46,966 nucleotides of DNA, taken from positions 1 through 46,966 of the forward strand of contig CAKURH010000015.1 in assembly GCA_934675625.1 (NCBI GenBank), written 5' to 3'. This DNA comes from an uncultured Kiritimatiellota bacterium (GTDB taxonomy: Bacteria; Verrucomicrobiota; Kiritimatiellia; RFP12; UBA1067). This document shows, in pieces, positions 7,099 to 15,880 of the stretch. The notes under the pieces were generated by a model that made no database searches, had not been told where the DNA came from, and was given only the letters and a program-made list of their open reading frames with translations. A program made the position numbers and the translations under genes. Every line of letters starts with the position of its first letter. The first letter of the stretch is position 1.

Positions 7099-8637
7099 AT
7101 GCCCCTGAAGGCGAAACTGGTTTCGGCCCTGTCGTGCGGCGCGCTCCTGTCGCGCGCGGCGGCGACGACGGTCTGCCCCACGGCGACGGACGAGGCGCTC
7201 GTCAATCCCGGCATGGGCTGGGTCTACTACCACTTCTCGAACCGGCTCTGGGCCTACGGCGGGCAGACGGAGCCGGGCGACACGCTGGACTGGTTCCCCG
7301 GCGTCTCGACCGTCTACCTGCGCGTGCCGTGGTCGGCGCTGGAGCCGGCGGAGGGGGAGTTCCGCTGGGACCTCCTCGACAGCGTGGCCCAGCCGTTCGT
7401 CGCGAAGGGGAAGAAGGTCGCGCTGCGCGTGACGTGCTGCGAGTCGCGGAACGCCTTCGCGACGCCGGAATGGGTGAAGGACGCGGGCGCGCAGGGGCTC
7501 TTCTTCAAGCTGCCCGGCGCGAAGGATCTCAAGGGCTGGGCGACGAGCGACCTTGAGCTCTGGGAGCCCGTCTACGACGATCCCGTCTTCCTCGACAAGC
7601 TGGACGCCTTTCTCGGCGCGCTGGCCGCGCGCTACGACGGCAACCCGGACGTCGCCTTCGTCGACGTCGGCTCGTTCGGCATGTGGGGCGAGGGCCACAC
7701 GGGCTTCTCCTCGAAGCTCTCCCGCGAACGGACGGACGCGGTCGCGGCCCTGCACATGAGGCTCTACCGCAAGCACTTCACGCGGACGTATCTCGTCGTG
7801 TCGGACGACGTCGCCGGCGGCGAGAACCCGGCGCCGGACGCGCCGCTCATGAAGCTTGCGCGCGAACTGGGCATCGGCTTCCGCGACGACTCGATTCTCG
7901 TCTTCGTCAAGAGCCCCTGGTTCCATGACGGCTGGGCGCGCCGGTTTGAGGCGCAGGGCCTGCCGGTCGTCGCCGAGTGCGAGCATTACGACCTCTCGGC
8001 CGATCGCGGCGCGTGGAGCGCCGAGAAGCTCGTCGCGTCCGTCGAGGCGTATCAGGCGAGCTGGCTCTCGATCCACGGGTGGCCGCGCCGGTTCTGGGAG
8101 AAGAACCGGGCGGCGGTCGCGGCGATCAACCGCCGGCTCGGCTACCGGCTGGAACTGCGCGAGGCGACGTGGCCGGACGCCGTGCGCGTCGGCGAACGGC
8201 TGGAGATCGCGTCCACGTGGGTCAACGTCGGCGTCGCGCGCTGCCACGTCGGCGGTTTCGTGGCGTGGTCGCTCGTCGACGACGCGGGGAATCTCGTCTG
8301 GACGTGCGTCGACGACAAGTGGAACGTGCGGGCGCTTGACCCGACGCTAGGCGGACGCGAGAGCCCGGTGCGCCGCACGTCCGTCTGCCATTTCGGCTAC
8401 GACGCGGAGCTGCCGCAGGTGAACGACGCGGTGCTCAACAAGACGCGCGAGCACCGCCTCTGGGAGCCGGGGCTGCGCGTGCCGACGCTGAAGCCCGGCG
8501 ACTACACGCTCTGCGTGTCCGTCGGAAAGGCCGACGCGACGCCTACGCTGGCCCTGCCCCTGCCCGACGGGGAGGGCCGTCGCTACCGACTTGGAAAGAT
8601 TTCTGTCAAACCAACCCTCAACAAGGAGAGAAAATAA
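7099..8637 (+). CDS. Exported DUF4832-type glycoside-hydrolase-like protein
   Basis: 512 aa with a signal peptide (MPLKAKLVSALSCGALLSRAAA). The mature protein starts ALVNPGMGWVYYHFSN, typical of DUF4832/DUF4874 beta/alpha-barrel proteins related to GH42-like enzymes. Barrel motifs are STVYLRVPWSALEP (~70) and VDVGSFGMWGEGH (~195), whose Glu could be catalytic. WLSIHGWPRRFW comes later. The last ~150 residues form a beta-sandwich (VGERLEIASTWVNVG). It starts one base after the stop of the GH5-like gene, so the two are probably co-transcribed. Substrate unknown; a periplasmic or secreted role in polysaccharide breakdown is inferred from the signal peptide and neighbours. Confidence 0.75.
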   Translation: MPLKAKLVSALSCGALLSRAAATTVCPTATDEALVNPGMGWVYYHFSNRLWAYGGQTEPGDTLDWFPGVSTVYLRVPWSALEPAEGEFRWDLLDSVAQPFVAKGKKVALRVTCCESRNAFATPEWVKDAGAQGLFFKLPGAKDLKGWATSDLELWEPVYDDPVFLDKLDAFLGALAARYDGNPDVAFVDVGSFGMWGEGHTGFSSKLSRERTDAVAALHMRLYRKHFTRTYLVVSDDVAGGENPAPDAPLMKLARELGIGFRDDSILVFVKSPWFHDGWARRFEAQGLPVVAECEHYDLSADRGAWSAEKLVASVEAYQASWLSIHGWPRRFWEKNRAAVAAINRRLGYRLELREATWPDAVRVGERLEIASTWVNVGVARCHVGGFVAWSLVDDAGNLVWTCVDDKWNVRALDPTLGGRESPVRRTSVCHFGYDAELPQVNDAVLNKTREHRLWEPGLRVPTLKPGDYTLCVSVGKADATPTLALPLPDGEGRRYRLGKISVKPTLNKERK

Positions 8638-8638
8638 G

Positions 8639-11600
8639 ATGAATCCGAAAATGCTCGCGGGCCTTTGCGCCTGCACCCTGTCGGCGGCGGCTGTCGCCGA
8701 GCCGACGACCCTGACGTGGACAGGCGGCGGGAACGACCGCCTGCTTTCGACGGCCGCCAACTGGTCGGGCGACACGTCGAAGTTCGCGGACGCGGCCGAC
8801 GGCGTCATTCTTGACCTGTCGGCGGCGTCAACGGGCGCGGTCCTGACGAACGACTTCACGGCGAAAGCCGCGTGCTGTCTCGCCGGCGTGAAGCTGGGCG
8901 CTTCGCAGACGGTGGAACTGTTCGGCGCGTCGGGGACGGGCGCATCCCTTCGCTTTTTGAACGGCGGCGCGTTTGAGGTGCCCGCCGGTTCGGTGCTGCG
9001 GCTCAACCTCTACATGAGCAACAACTGGGACGGCGGCAAGACCTTCATGATCACCGGCGGCGGCGAAGTCCGCTACCTGTCGAGTGTCTTCATCCCCTAC
9101 AAGTGGGAACTGGACGTTGGCGCGGGTTCGACGTTCCGCTTCGACGCGGCGGCGACGGGCGCGAACGGGCTCGGCATGACGCTCGTCAAGCTGCTTGATT
9201 CAACGGCGAAGCTGGCGCTTGAACGGGACATGGAAGTCGAGGCCGTCACGTGCGCGGCGGGCATGACGCCGACGATCGAGCTGAATGGCCACGCGCTGAA
9301 GATCACGGGCGGCGAAGTCGGCCGCGCGTCGGATCTCACGGGCGTCGTCTGGTCGGGCGGGGACGCGAGCCGCGTGTCCTTCGACGGTGGTGCAACGGGC
9401 GCGGTCAAGCTTCCGGCGAGCGGCCTCAAGGAGGTGGCCGTCGGACGTTACGCGCTGACGGCCACGATCGAGAACGGCACGGCGGCGAACATCGCCGTGA
9501 ACGGCGAGGGCTACATCGCGTTCGCGCAGTCGGCGCAGGTCGCGGCGCTCACGGGCCGCGGCCTGTCGGGCGGCGTGTCCCTCGGCGAGGGCGTGACGCT
9601 TGCGGTCACCGGCGCGGCGGCGGATGATGGTGCGTATCCGGCCACGATTTTCGGCAAGGGCGGACTGAAGAAGGTCGGCGCGGAAACGCGGCAGACACTC
9701 TCCGGGCGCAATTCCTACGCGGGCGCGACGGTCGTCGCGGCCGGCACGCTGACGGTCGACGCAGGCGTTCCCTTCCGTCCGGGCGAGACGTTCCACCTGG
9801 GCTTCGAGGATGCGGCGAACCTGTTGGCCGACACGGCGGCGAGTCGCCTGAGCGGCGTCGCGAACGTGCCGAGCAGGGATGTCAGCACAGGCGATGAGGC
9901 CGCTGCGCCGACCGCCGTCGCCGACGGGATTTCGGGGCAGGCCCTGCACCTGAGCCCAAACGGACACGCCTATTATCACTTCAACGGCAAGTCGGCGGCG
10001 TTTGCGCCGCTGAAGAACGGGGGCACCTTCACGGTCAGCTTCTGGATCCGCCTCAGCTCGGAGAACCCCTACTTCTACAACATGAGCTATCTGCTGGACA
10101 ATGGGAACTGGAAAGACGGGAAACATTTCCTCGTCTACCTGCACAACTCGGGGAACGTCGGCTTCAGCTTCCAGAACAACTGGAACGCGATCAAAGACCA
10201 GACGGGCGACGGCACGTATGTCCAGTCGGATCTCGCCGACGGCTACCTCAGCGACGGCGCCTGGCATCAGGTCGTGATCTCCTACGCCGACCAGAAGGCC
10301 GAGATCACGGTTGACACGGTTCACAAGACCAGCCAGACGTTTGCGACCGCGATGAACATCGGCGATGCCGACATGAGCCTGCTGGGCGTCGGCTCCAATA
10401 CGCAAAGCGCCTATTGTCCCGAATGTGACCTGGACGAGCTGATCGTGTCGGATCACGTCTGGTCGGAGGCGGAGATCGCGAAGGACTTTGCGCGCGTGGC
10501 GTCTGACCGTGCCGAGTTGCTGCCCACGCCCGTGGCACACTGGGATTTCAATGACGCGGCGGACATCGGGCGCGACTGCGGCCCGAACGGGTATACGCTG
10601 GTTGCCGCGCGCGAGAAAGAGCCGACGGTCGGGACGGACGCCCGGTGTTACGGACAGGCGCTCTATACGACGGGCGCGATGAAGCTCGAAGGCGGCTGCC
10701 CGGCGGCGATTCCGACCGGAGCGAAGCCGTTCACCGTCTCCCTGCGCTATCGGATGCACAAGGGTGCGGGCGAGCACACGTCGCTTGTCGCTTGGGGCAC
10801 GCCGACGGCGAACAAGTATTTCCAGATTGGTGTCGTCGGCTCTCCGCGCACGACGGCGTTCTACGGCACGTCCGGGCTGACGTCCACGACGCTGCGGTTC
10901 ACGGACGGCGGTCAGGCGGCCCCGGACAGCGACGGCGGCTGGACGCATGTCGTCGCCACCTACGATCCGCAGACGCAGAAGTTGATCGGGTATCGTGACG
11001 GCGCGCTTGTCGGGGAGTCTGGCAAAATCGCCCTCGACCTCGGCAGCGACAACTTCTATGTCGGCTACAATGCGAACGGCGAGCGGATGCCGGACGCGCT
11101 CGTGGACGATCTGCAGATCTTCGACCGCGCGCTCACGGCGGAGCAGGTCAAGATTCTGGCGCGGTCGCTCGAAACGGGATCGGCGGGGCCCGTCCTCCCG
11201 GCGACGTCGCCTGTCACGGTCGCGGCGGACGCGACGCTCGCGGTCAAGGGCGAGGGGCACGTCATCCAGTCGCTGGCGGGCGCGGGGACGGTCGCGCTCG
11301 CGAACGGCGCGGCGCTGACGCTTGCGGGCGGCGACGCCTTTGCCGGCAGCCTGCTCGGCAACGGGCTCGTCGATCTCGCGGCGGACGCCTCGCTGAAGAA
11401 CGCCGCGCGGGTGACGGCGAACGTCCGCTTCCCCGAAGGGGCGACGATTGACGGCGCGGAAACGCCGGTTCTGGTGACGGAGGGGACGGTGTGGTTGCCG
11501 GCGAAGGCCACGGTTCGCCTGCCGTCGTCCCTGAACGTGGGCGCCTACACGCTCCTCACGGGCGGGCGTCTGCGCCTCGCGTCGTCCGACCTCTCGGGCT

Positions 11601-11704
11601 GGACGGTCGAGGGTCTGTCGAGCGGCACGCGCTGCAAGCTGCGCGTGACGGACACGGCCGTGCAGGTCTCGGTCAAGGGCGGTCTCGCCCTCATCATCCG
11701 GTGA
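8639..11704 (+). CDS. Large exported LamG/autotransporter-repeat surface protein
   Basis: 1021 aa. The ATG at 8639, one base after the preceding stop and behind AAGGAG, starts a signal peptide ending AAAVAEP. The first part begins TLTWTGGGNDRLLSTAANWSG, the signature start of autotransporter-associated beta-strand repeat proteins. It contains a repeat of the type GRNSYAGATVVAAGTLTV. Two concanavalin-A-like LamG/laminin-G-3 domains follow: the first around FHLGFEDAANL to LDELIVSD, the second around AHWDFNDAADIG to VDDLQIFDRAL. Such domains usually bind glycans or act as structural spacers. More beta-strand repeat follows, and the chain ends GGLALIIR. No porin-like translocator domain is present, so the export route is unclear. 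Likely a cell-surface glycan-binding or adhesive partner of the flanking hydrolases. Confidence 0.8.
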   Translation: MNPKMLAGLCACTLSAAAVAEPTTLTWTGGGNDRLLSTAANWSGDTSKFADAADGVILDLSAASTGAVLTNDFTAKAACCLAGVKLGASQTVELFGASGTGASLRFLNGGAFEVPAGSVLRLNLYMSNNWDGGKTFMITGGGEVRYLSSVFIPYKWELDVGAGSTFRFDAAATGANGLGMTLVKLLDSTAKLALERDMEVEAVTCAAGMTPTIELNGHALKITGGEVGRASDLTGVVWSGGDASRVSFDGGATGAVKLPASGLKEVAVGRYALTATIENGTAANIAVNGEGYIAFAQSAQVAALTGRGLSGGVSLGEGVTLAVTGAAADDGAYPATIFGKGGLKKVGAETRQTLSGRNSYAGATVVAAGTLTVDAGVPFRPGETFHLGFEDAANLLADTAASRLSGVANVPSRDVSTGDEAAAPTAVADGISGQALHLSPNGHAYYHFNGKSAAFAPLKNGGTFTVSFWIRLSSENPYFYNMSYLLDNGNWKDGKHFLVYLHNSGNVGFSFQNNWNAIKDQTGDGTYVQSDLADGYLSDGAWHQVVISYADQKAEITVDTVHKTSQTFATAMNIGDADMSLLGVGSNTQSAYCPECDLDELIVSDHVWSEAEIAKDFARVASDRAELLPTPVAHWDFNDAADIGRDCGPNGYTLVAAREKEPTVGTDARCYGQALYTTGAMKLEGGCPAAIPTGAKPFTVSLRYRMHKGAGEHTSLVAWGTPTANKYFQIGVVGSPRTTAFYGTSGLTSTTLRFTDGGQAAPDSDGGWTHVVATYDPQTQKLIGYRDGALVGESGKIALDLGSDNFYVGYNANGERMPDALVDDLQIFDRALTAEQVKILARSLETGSAGPVLPATSPVTVAADATLAVKGEGHVIQSLAGAGTVALANGAALTLAGGDAFAGSLLGNGLVDLAADASLKNAARVTANVRFPEGATIDGAETPVLVTEGTVWLPAKATVRLPSSLNVGAYTLLTGGRLRLASSDLSGWTVEGLSSGTRCKLRVTDTAVQVSVKGGLALIIR

Positions 11705-11712
11705 GGCCCGTC

Positions 11713-13875
11713 ATGAGACAACGTGTCTGGTTCGGCCTGGTCAGCGCGCTGGCGCTGGCTGGGTGCGTCGCGCCGCCGCCGCGCGGCATCCGCGTCGCCG
11801 GGGACAGGCTCCTCTGGCGCGCGGACGGCCGCGAGGTCGCGCTGTGGGGCGTCAACTACAACGCCCCGTTCGTGCGCGACTACGCCGACGTCGCGCGGGC
11901 GGGCCTCAGCCACGAGCAGGTGATCGAGACGGATCTCGAACACCTGCGCCGCCTGGGCGTCGACTACGTGCGTCTGCACACGTTCGATGCGCAGTTCACC
12001 GACCGGGAGGGGAATCTCGTCGAGACGGAGCATCTGCGGCTCCTGGACTACCTCGTTTCGCGCCTGTCCGAAAAGGGGCTGTTCGTCGTCCTGACGCCCA
12101 TCGCCTGGTGGCATGCGTCGGCGAAGGGCGCGGACGGGTTCTCGAACCGGTACACGATGCCGGAGATGACGTCCGACCCGCACGCGCGGGACATCCAGTG
12201 CCGCTACCTGAAGAACTTCGGCGCGCGCGTCAACCGCTACACCGGCCGCCGCTATGCGGACGAGCCGGCGATCCTGGCGTTCGAGCTCATCAACGAGCCG
12301 AAGTATCGGGAGGGGCTGACGGACGGACAGGTGACGGACTACGTCAACGCGCTCGCGGCGGCCCTGCGGTCGACGGGGACGGACAAGCCGATCTTCTTCA
12401 GCGAGTGGCAGGGACGCGACAAGGCCGTCTTCGCCTCGACGGTGGACGGCGTGACCAACGCGTCCTATCCGACGGGACTCGACGCGGGGATCGAGAACAA
12501 GGCGCGGCGGCGGCTGGATCTCCTGGTGCCGCCGGCGACGGAGGAAAAGACGAAGCCGCGCATCATCTACGAGTTCGACGCGGCCGACACGATGGATCCG
12601 TCGTTCTATCCGGCGTTCGCCAAGAGCTTCCGGGCGCGCGGCATTCAGATGGCCTCGCAGTTCCAGTATGACCTCCTGCCGCTGGCGTCGTCCAACCTCA
12701 GCTGGCGGACGCATTACCTGAACCTCGTCTACACGCCGGCGCGCGCGCTGGCGTTCGCGATCGGCGGCGAGATCATGCGCCACACGCCGCGCGGCACGCC
12801 GTATGGGCTGGAATGGGGCGTCATCTCCCTGCCGGACGGCTTCATCGACAGCAACAGCGGCGCGGCGGTTTATGCCGCAGACGACCGGTATCTGTCGGTC
12901 GGCACGGTCTCGCGGGCGCCCACGGACGCGGCGCGTCTCGCGCATGTCGGCGGCTGCAGTTCGTCGCCAGTCGTCCGTTCGGACGGCAGCGGCTGCTACT
13001 TCCTCGACAAGGTTTCGCCGGGCGTCTGGCGCTTGCAGCTTTACCCGAACGTGCGCCGTGTCGGCGACCCGTTCTCCGGCGAGCCCTTCGCGAAGACGCT
13101 CGTCACCGACAAGCCGGTTACGCTGACCGTCCGCCTCCCCGATCTCGGCGCGGCGTATCGCGTCTGGCGGGCGGACGGCGCGGCGGCTGTTGCGGACGCC
13201 GAGGACGGAACCGTCACGCTGGCGCCGGGTGCGTGGTGGCTGACGCGCGACGCGGCGCCGTCCGGGGCGGATCGGCGGGCCGCGCAGCGTCTGCCGAAAT
13301 TCGCCCTGCCGCCGCTCACGCCGGAGAGCGCGGTGACGCCCGCTCGCCTGAGCGCGCTGGAGACGCGCCAGAAGAACGCGGCGGACGCGGCGCAAGCGGC
13401 CGGCGTCTGGCGGCTGGACATCTTGTCCAAGAAATCCCGCTTCGGCACGCCGTCCTATGCCCCGAAGGGCTACTGCACCTATTCCTTCCCGGTGGACGGC
13501 GAGCCGTTCGCGCGGCGTTTCCCCGAGACGGCGATCGACGCGTCGGCGTCGCTGGCGTTTCGTCTGCGGGCGGAACAGGCGACGACTCGGTTTGTCGAAG
13601 TGCGGCTGACGACGGACGAAGGCGTCGCCTACGGCTGTGTCGCTCCGCTGACGACGGACTGGAAGACGTCCGTCGTGCCGCTCGCGAAGTTCAGGATTCT
13701 GGGGTGGTCGCGCGTCAAGACGGCGACGGCGCCCCTGTCGGTCGGGAAGATCCGCGAGATCGGGCTGACGATCGGAAAGTGGCTGGACGCACAGACGCCG
13801 GAAGGCTCGCATGGCGTCGAGATCGACTCTGTCACGGTGGCGGCGAAAGAAGCGAAAGACGAAAAGAAAAAGTAA
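11713..13875 (+). CDS. GH5-like glycoside hydrolase lipoprotein
   Basis: 720 aa. The start at 11713, eight bases after the previous stop, gives a lipoprotein signal: MRQRVWFGLVSALALAGC with lipobox Cys18. The barrel begins LLWRADGREVALWGVNYN and continues LRRLGVDYVRLHTFD. The acid/base Glu is in AFELINEPKY and the probable nucleophile is the Glu of IIYEFDAAD, both at the expected GH5 strand ends. The C-terminal third (after ~500) holds beta-rich accessory domains, including a final module like a carbohydrate-binding or DUF-type sandwich (STKSR-like ILSKKSRFG). The protein would be anchored in a membrane facing the periplasm or outside. Cellulase/mannanase-type activity is plausible; the exact subfamily cannot be read from sequence alone. 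Confidence 0.8.
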   Translation: MRQRVWFGLVSALALAGCVAPPPRGIRVAGDRLLWRADGREVALWGVNYNAPFVRDYADVARAGLSHEQVIETDLEHLRRLGVDYVRLHTFDAQFTDREGNLVETEHLRLLDYLVSRLSEKGLFVVLTPIAWWHASAKGADGFSNRYTMPEMTSDPHARDIQCRYLKNFGARVNRYTGRRYADEPAILAFELINEPKYREGLTDGQVTDYVNALAAALRSTGTDKPIFFSEWQGRDKAVFASTVDGVTNASYPTGLDAGIENKARRRLDLLVPPATEEKTKPRIIYEFDAADTMDPSFYPAFAKSFRARGIQMASQFQYDLLPLASSNLSWRTHYLNLVYTPARALAFAIGGEIMRHTPRGTPYGLEWGVISLPDGFIDSNSGAAVYAADDRYLSVGTVSRAPTDAARLAHVGGCSSSPVVRSDGSGCYFLDKVSPGVWRLQLYPNVRRVGDPFSGEPFAKTLVTDKPVTLTVRLPDLGAAYRVWRADGAAAVADAEDGTVTLAPGAWWLTRDAAPSGADRRAAQRLPKFALPPLTPESAVTPARLSALETRQKNAADAAQAAGVWRLDILSKKSRFGTPSYAPKGYCTYSFPVDGEPFARRFPETAIDASASLAFRLRAEQATTRFVEVRLTTDEGVAYGCVAPLTTDWKTSVVPLAKFRILGWSRVKTATAPLSVGKIREIGLTIGKWLDAQTPEGSHGVEIDSVTVAAKEAKDEKKK

Positions 13876-13888
13876 GGAGGATTTTTCC

Positions 13889-15796
13889 ATGACTCAGATG
13901 AAAAAGGGACTGTCATTTTTCGCGGCGGCGGTGGCCGCATCGGCCTGCCTCGGCGAACCGGCGCAGGTCAAGCTGACGGGGCCGTTCGGCGAACGGCTGG
14001 ACCGGATGATCCGCAACCACGTCACGGCGACGGACGCCGTTCTGCTGGCGGAGCGCTTTCATGAGCGCACGCGGGAAGGGTGGTGGCAGACCGAGTTCTG
14101 GGGCAAGTACATGCATTCGGCCGTGCCGTACTGGCAGTATTCGGGCTCGGCGGAGCTGAAGGGCAAGATCGACGCCGGTCTCGAGACGCTGCTGAAGGCT
14201 CAGGAGCCGTGCGGCTACATCGGGAACTATCCGGAGGCGCGGCGCTGCGGCGTGGGCTGGGACGTCTGGGGCATGAAGTACACGCTGCTCGGGCTGATCC
14301 ATTATTATGACGGCACGGGCGACCGCCGGGCGCTGGACGCGGCCCGCCGCCTGTGCGACTACCTGATCGGCGAGCTCGGCCCGAACGGACGGCGCGGCGT
14401 TCCCCTGCGGCACACGGGCTGGTATGGCGGCCTGCCCAGCTGCAGCGTGCTGGAGCCGGTCGTCGGACTCTACCGGCGCACGAACGAGGCGCGCTACCTC
14501 GACTTCGCGACGTACATCGTCGGACAGCTCTGCGACGAGAAGGACGGCCCGCAGCTCGTGCGGCAGGCCGACATCCCCGTCGCCGAGCGGCGGTTCGAGG
14601 TCGCGCCGAAGGCGTTCGAGAAGAACGCGCGCGTCCACTTGACGAAAGCCTACGAGATGATGAGCTGCTATCAGGGGCTTCTGGAGTATGTCGAGGTAAG
14701 AAGGAAGAAGGACGAGGGAAGAAGTGCGGATGTCGAGAGGCTTTACGACGCGGCGGTGAAGACGGCGGACAGCATCCGCACGACGGAGGTGAACCTCGCG
14801 GGCGGCGCGGCGGCGGGCGAGCACTGGTTTCGCGGCGCCGACCAACAGTATCGCCACATCTCCTGGCAGCAGGAGACGTGCGTGCTGACGACGTGGATGC
14901 GGCTGTGCGCCAAGCTTCTGGCGTTGACCGGCGACCCGACGTGGGGCGACGAACTCGAAAAGACGTTTTACAACGCCTACCTCGGCGCGATGAACCGGAA
15001 CGCCGACAAGTTCGCGTCCTATTCGCCGCTGATGGGGTATCGCAGCGCGGGTCACCACCACTGCCGTCTGCACACGGACTGCTGCAACGCGAACGGGCCG
15101 CGCGGCTACTTGGCCGTCCTCTCGTCATATCTTCTCGCGGAAGGGGATGCCGTGCGCGTCAACCTCTACATGAGCGGACATTCGTCGGCCGTGCTGCCGA
15201 AGACGGGGAAGAAGGTCGCGTTCCAGTGCTACACGCTCTATCCGCGCGAGGGGACGGTCGGCCTCTGGTACCGTTCGCCGGAGTCCCAGGCGTTTACGGT
15301 CAAGCTGCGCATTCCGTCGTTCGCGGCGAAGACGACGGTTCTCGTGAACGGACAGCCGTGCGCCGGCACGCCGCAGGCCGGAAGCTACTTCGTGATCGCG
15401 CGCACATGGAACGAGGGCGATGCGGTCGAGGTGCGTTTCGACCTGCCGGTCGTCCTGCACCGTCTGCACGACTACGCGGCCTTCACGCGCGGGCCCGTGT
15501 GCCTCGCCCGCGACACGCGCTTCGGCGACGGCGCGCTGGACGAGGTGATTCGCGCCGGCCAGATCGGGCCAGACGATCTCGCGACGTTCCGTCTCGTGCG
15601 CCCGCCGACGACGGACATGTTCCTGGCGCTCGCGGCCGACCTGCCGGCGGGGATCCATACGGAAGACCCCGATGCCGGGAAGTTCCCGCTCAGCATCCAC
15701 TTCACCGACTATGCGTCGGCGGGCAACACCTGGCAGCCCAACGACCGCTACCGTGTCTGGCTGCCGGAACTGATCCCCGGCCGCGACTACCAGTAA
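13889..15796 (+). CDS. GH127-family beta-L-arabinofuranosidase-like enzyme, exported
   Basis: 635 aa with a signal peptide ending ACLGEP. The start at 13889 follows TAAGGAGG, which overlaps the stop of the GH5-like lipoprotein gene. The (alpha/alpha)6 barrel shows family GH127 hallmarks. These are WQTEFWGKYMHSAVPYW, GYIGNYPE, WDVWGMKYTLLGL, LPSCSVLEPVV, ELEKTFYNAYLGA and the cysteine pair in HTDCCNANGPRG. In characterised GH127 enzymes a Glu and three Cys bind zinc and one Cys is the nucleophile; the Glu of EKTFYN and the CC pair fit those roles. A C-terminal beta-sandwich (VKLRIPSFA to RGPVCLARDTR) completes the usual length. Likely removes L-arabinofuranose, or a related sugar, from oligosaccharides. 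Confidence 0.88.
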   Translation: MTQMKKGLSFFAAAVAASACLGEPAQVKLTGPFGERLDRMIRNHVTATDAVLLAERFHERTREGWWQTEFWGKYMHSAVPYWQYSGSAELKGKIDAGLETLLKAQEPCGYIGNYPEARRCGVGWDVWGMKYTLLGLIHYYDGTGDRRALDAARRLCDYLIGELGPNGRRGVPLRHTGWYGGLPSCSVLEPVVGLYRRTNEARYLDFATYIVGQLCDEKDGPQLVRQADIPVAERRFEVAPKAFEKNARVHLTKAYEMMSCYQGLLEYVEVRRKKDEGRSADVERLYDAAVKTADSIRTTEVNLAGGAAAGEHWFRGADQQYRHISWQQETCVLTTWMRLCAKLLALTGDPTWGDELEKTFYNAYLGAMNRNADKFASYSPLMGYRSAGHHHCRLHTDCCNANGPRGYLAVLSSYLLAEGDAVRVNLYMSGHSSAVLPKTGKKVAFQCYTLYPREGTVGLWYRSPESQAFTVKLRIPSFAAKTTVLVNGQPCAGTPQAGSYFVIARTWNEGDAVEVRFDLPVVLHRLHDYAAFTRGPVCLARDTRFGDGALDEVIRAGQIGPDDLATFRLVRPPTTDMFLALAADLPAGIHTEDPDAGKFPLSIHFTDYASAGNTWQPNDRYRVWLPELIPGRDYQ

Positions 15797-15817
15797 GCGT
15801 AAGCAAGAGGTAGAATT

Positions 15818-15826
15818 TGATATAAT
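15818..15826 (+). promoter_or_regulatory. Extended -10 promoter (TTTGATATAATG)
   Basis: TGA plus consensus TATAAT, about 55 nt upstream of the FAD-oxidoreductase start. It begins a new transcript after the GH127 gene. Confidence 0.7.
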
Positions 15827-15880
15827 GTGCGGCATGGGGCGGATATTCAACAGCCGTACTTAAGAAAGGAAAATCCATCT

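Noticed and set aside
5055..7214. Long open frame on the minus strand opposite the GH5-like gene
   Set aside because: High GC makes long antisense frames common; its protein is Arg/Val/Asp-rich noise, while the + strand shows catalytic motifs.
9200..11260. Minus-strand open frame of ~690 codons opposite the LamG protein
   Set aside because: No motifs, biased Arg-rich composition, and the + frame has a signal peptide and LamG domains.
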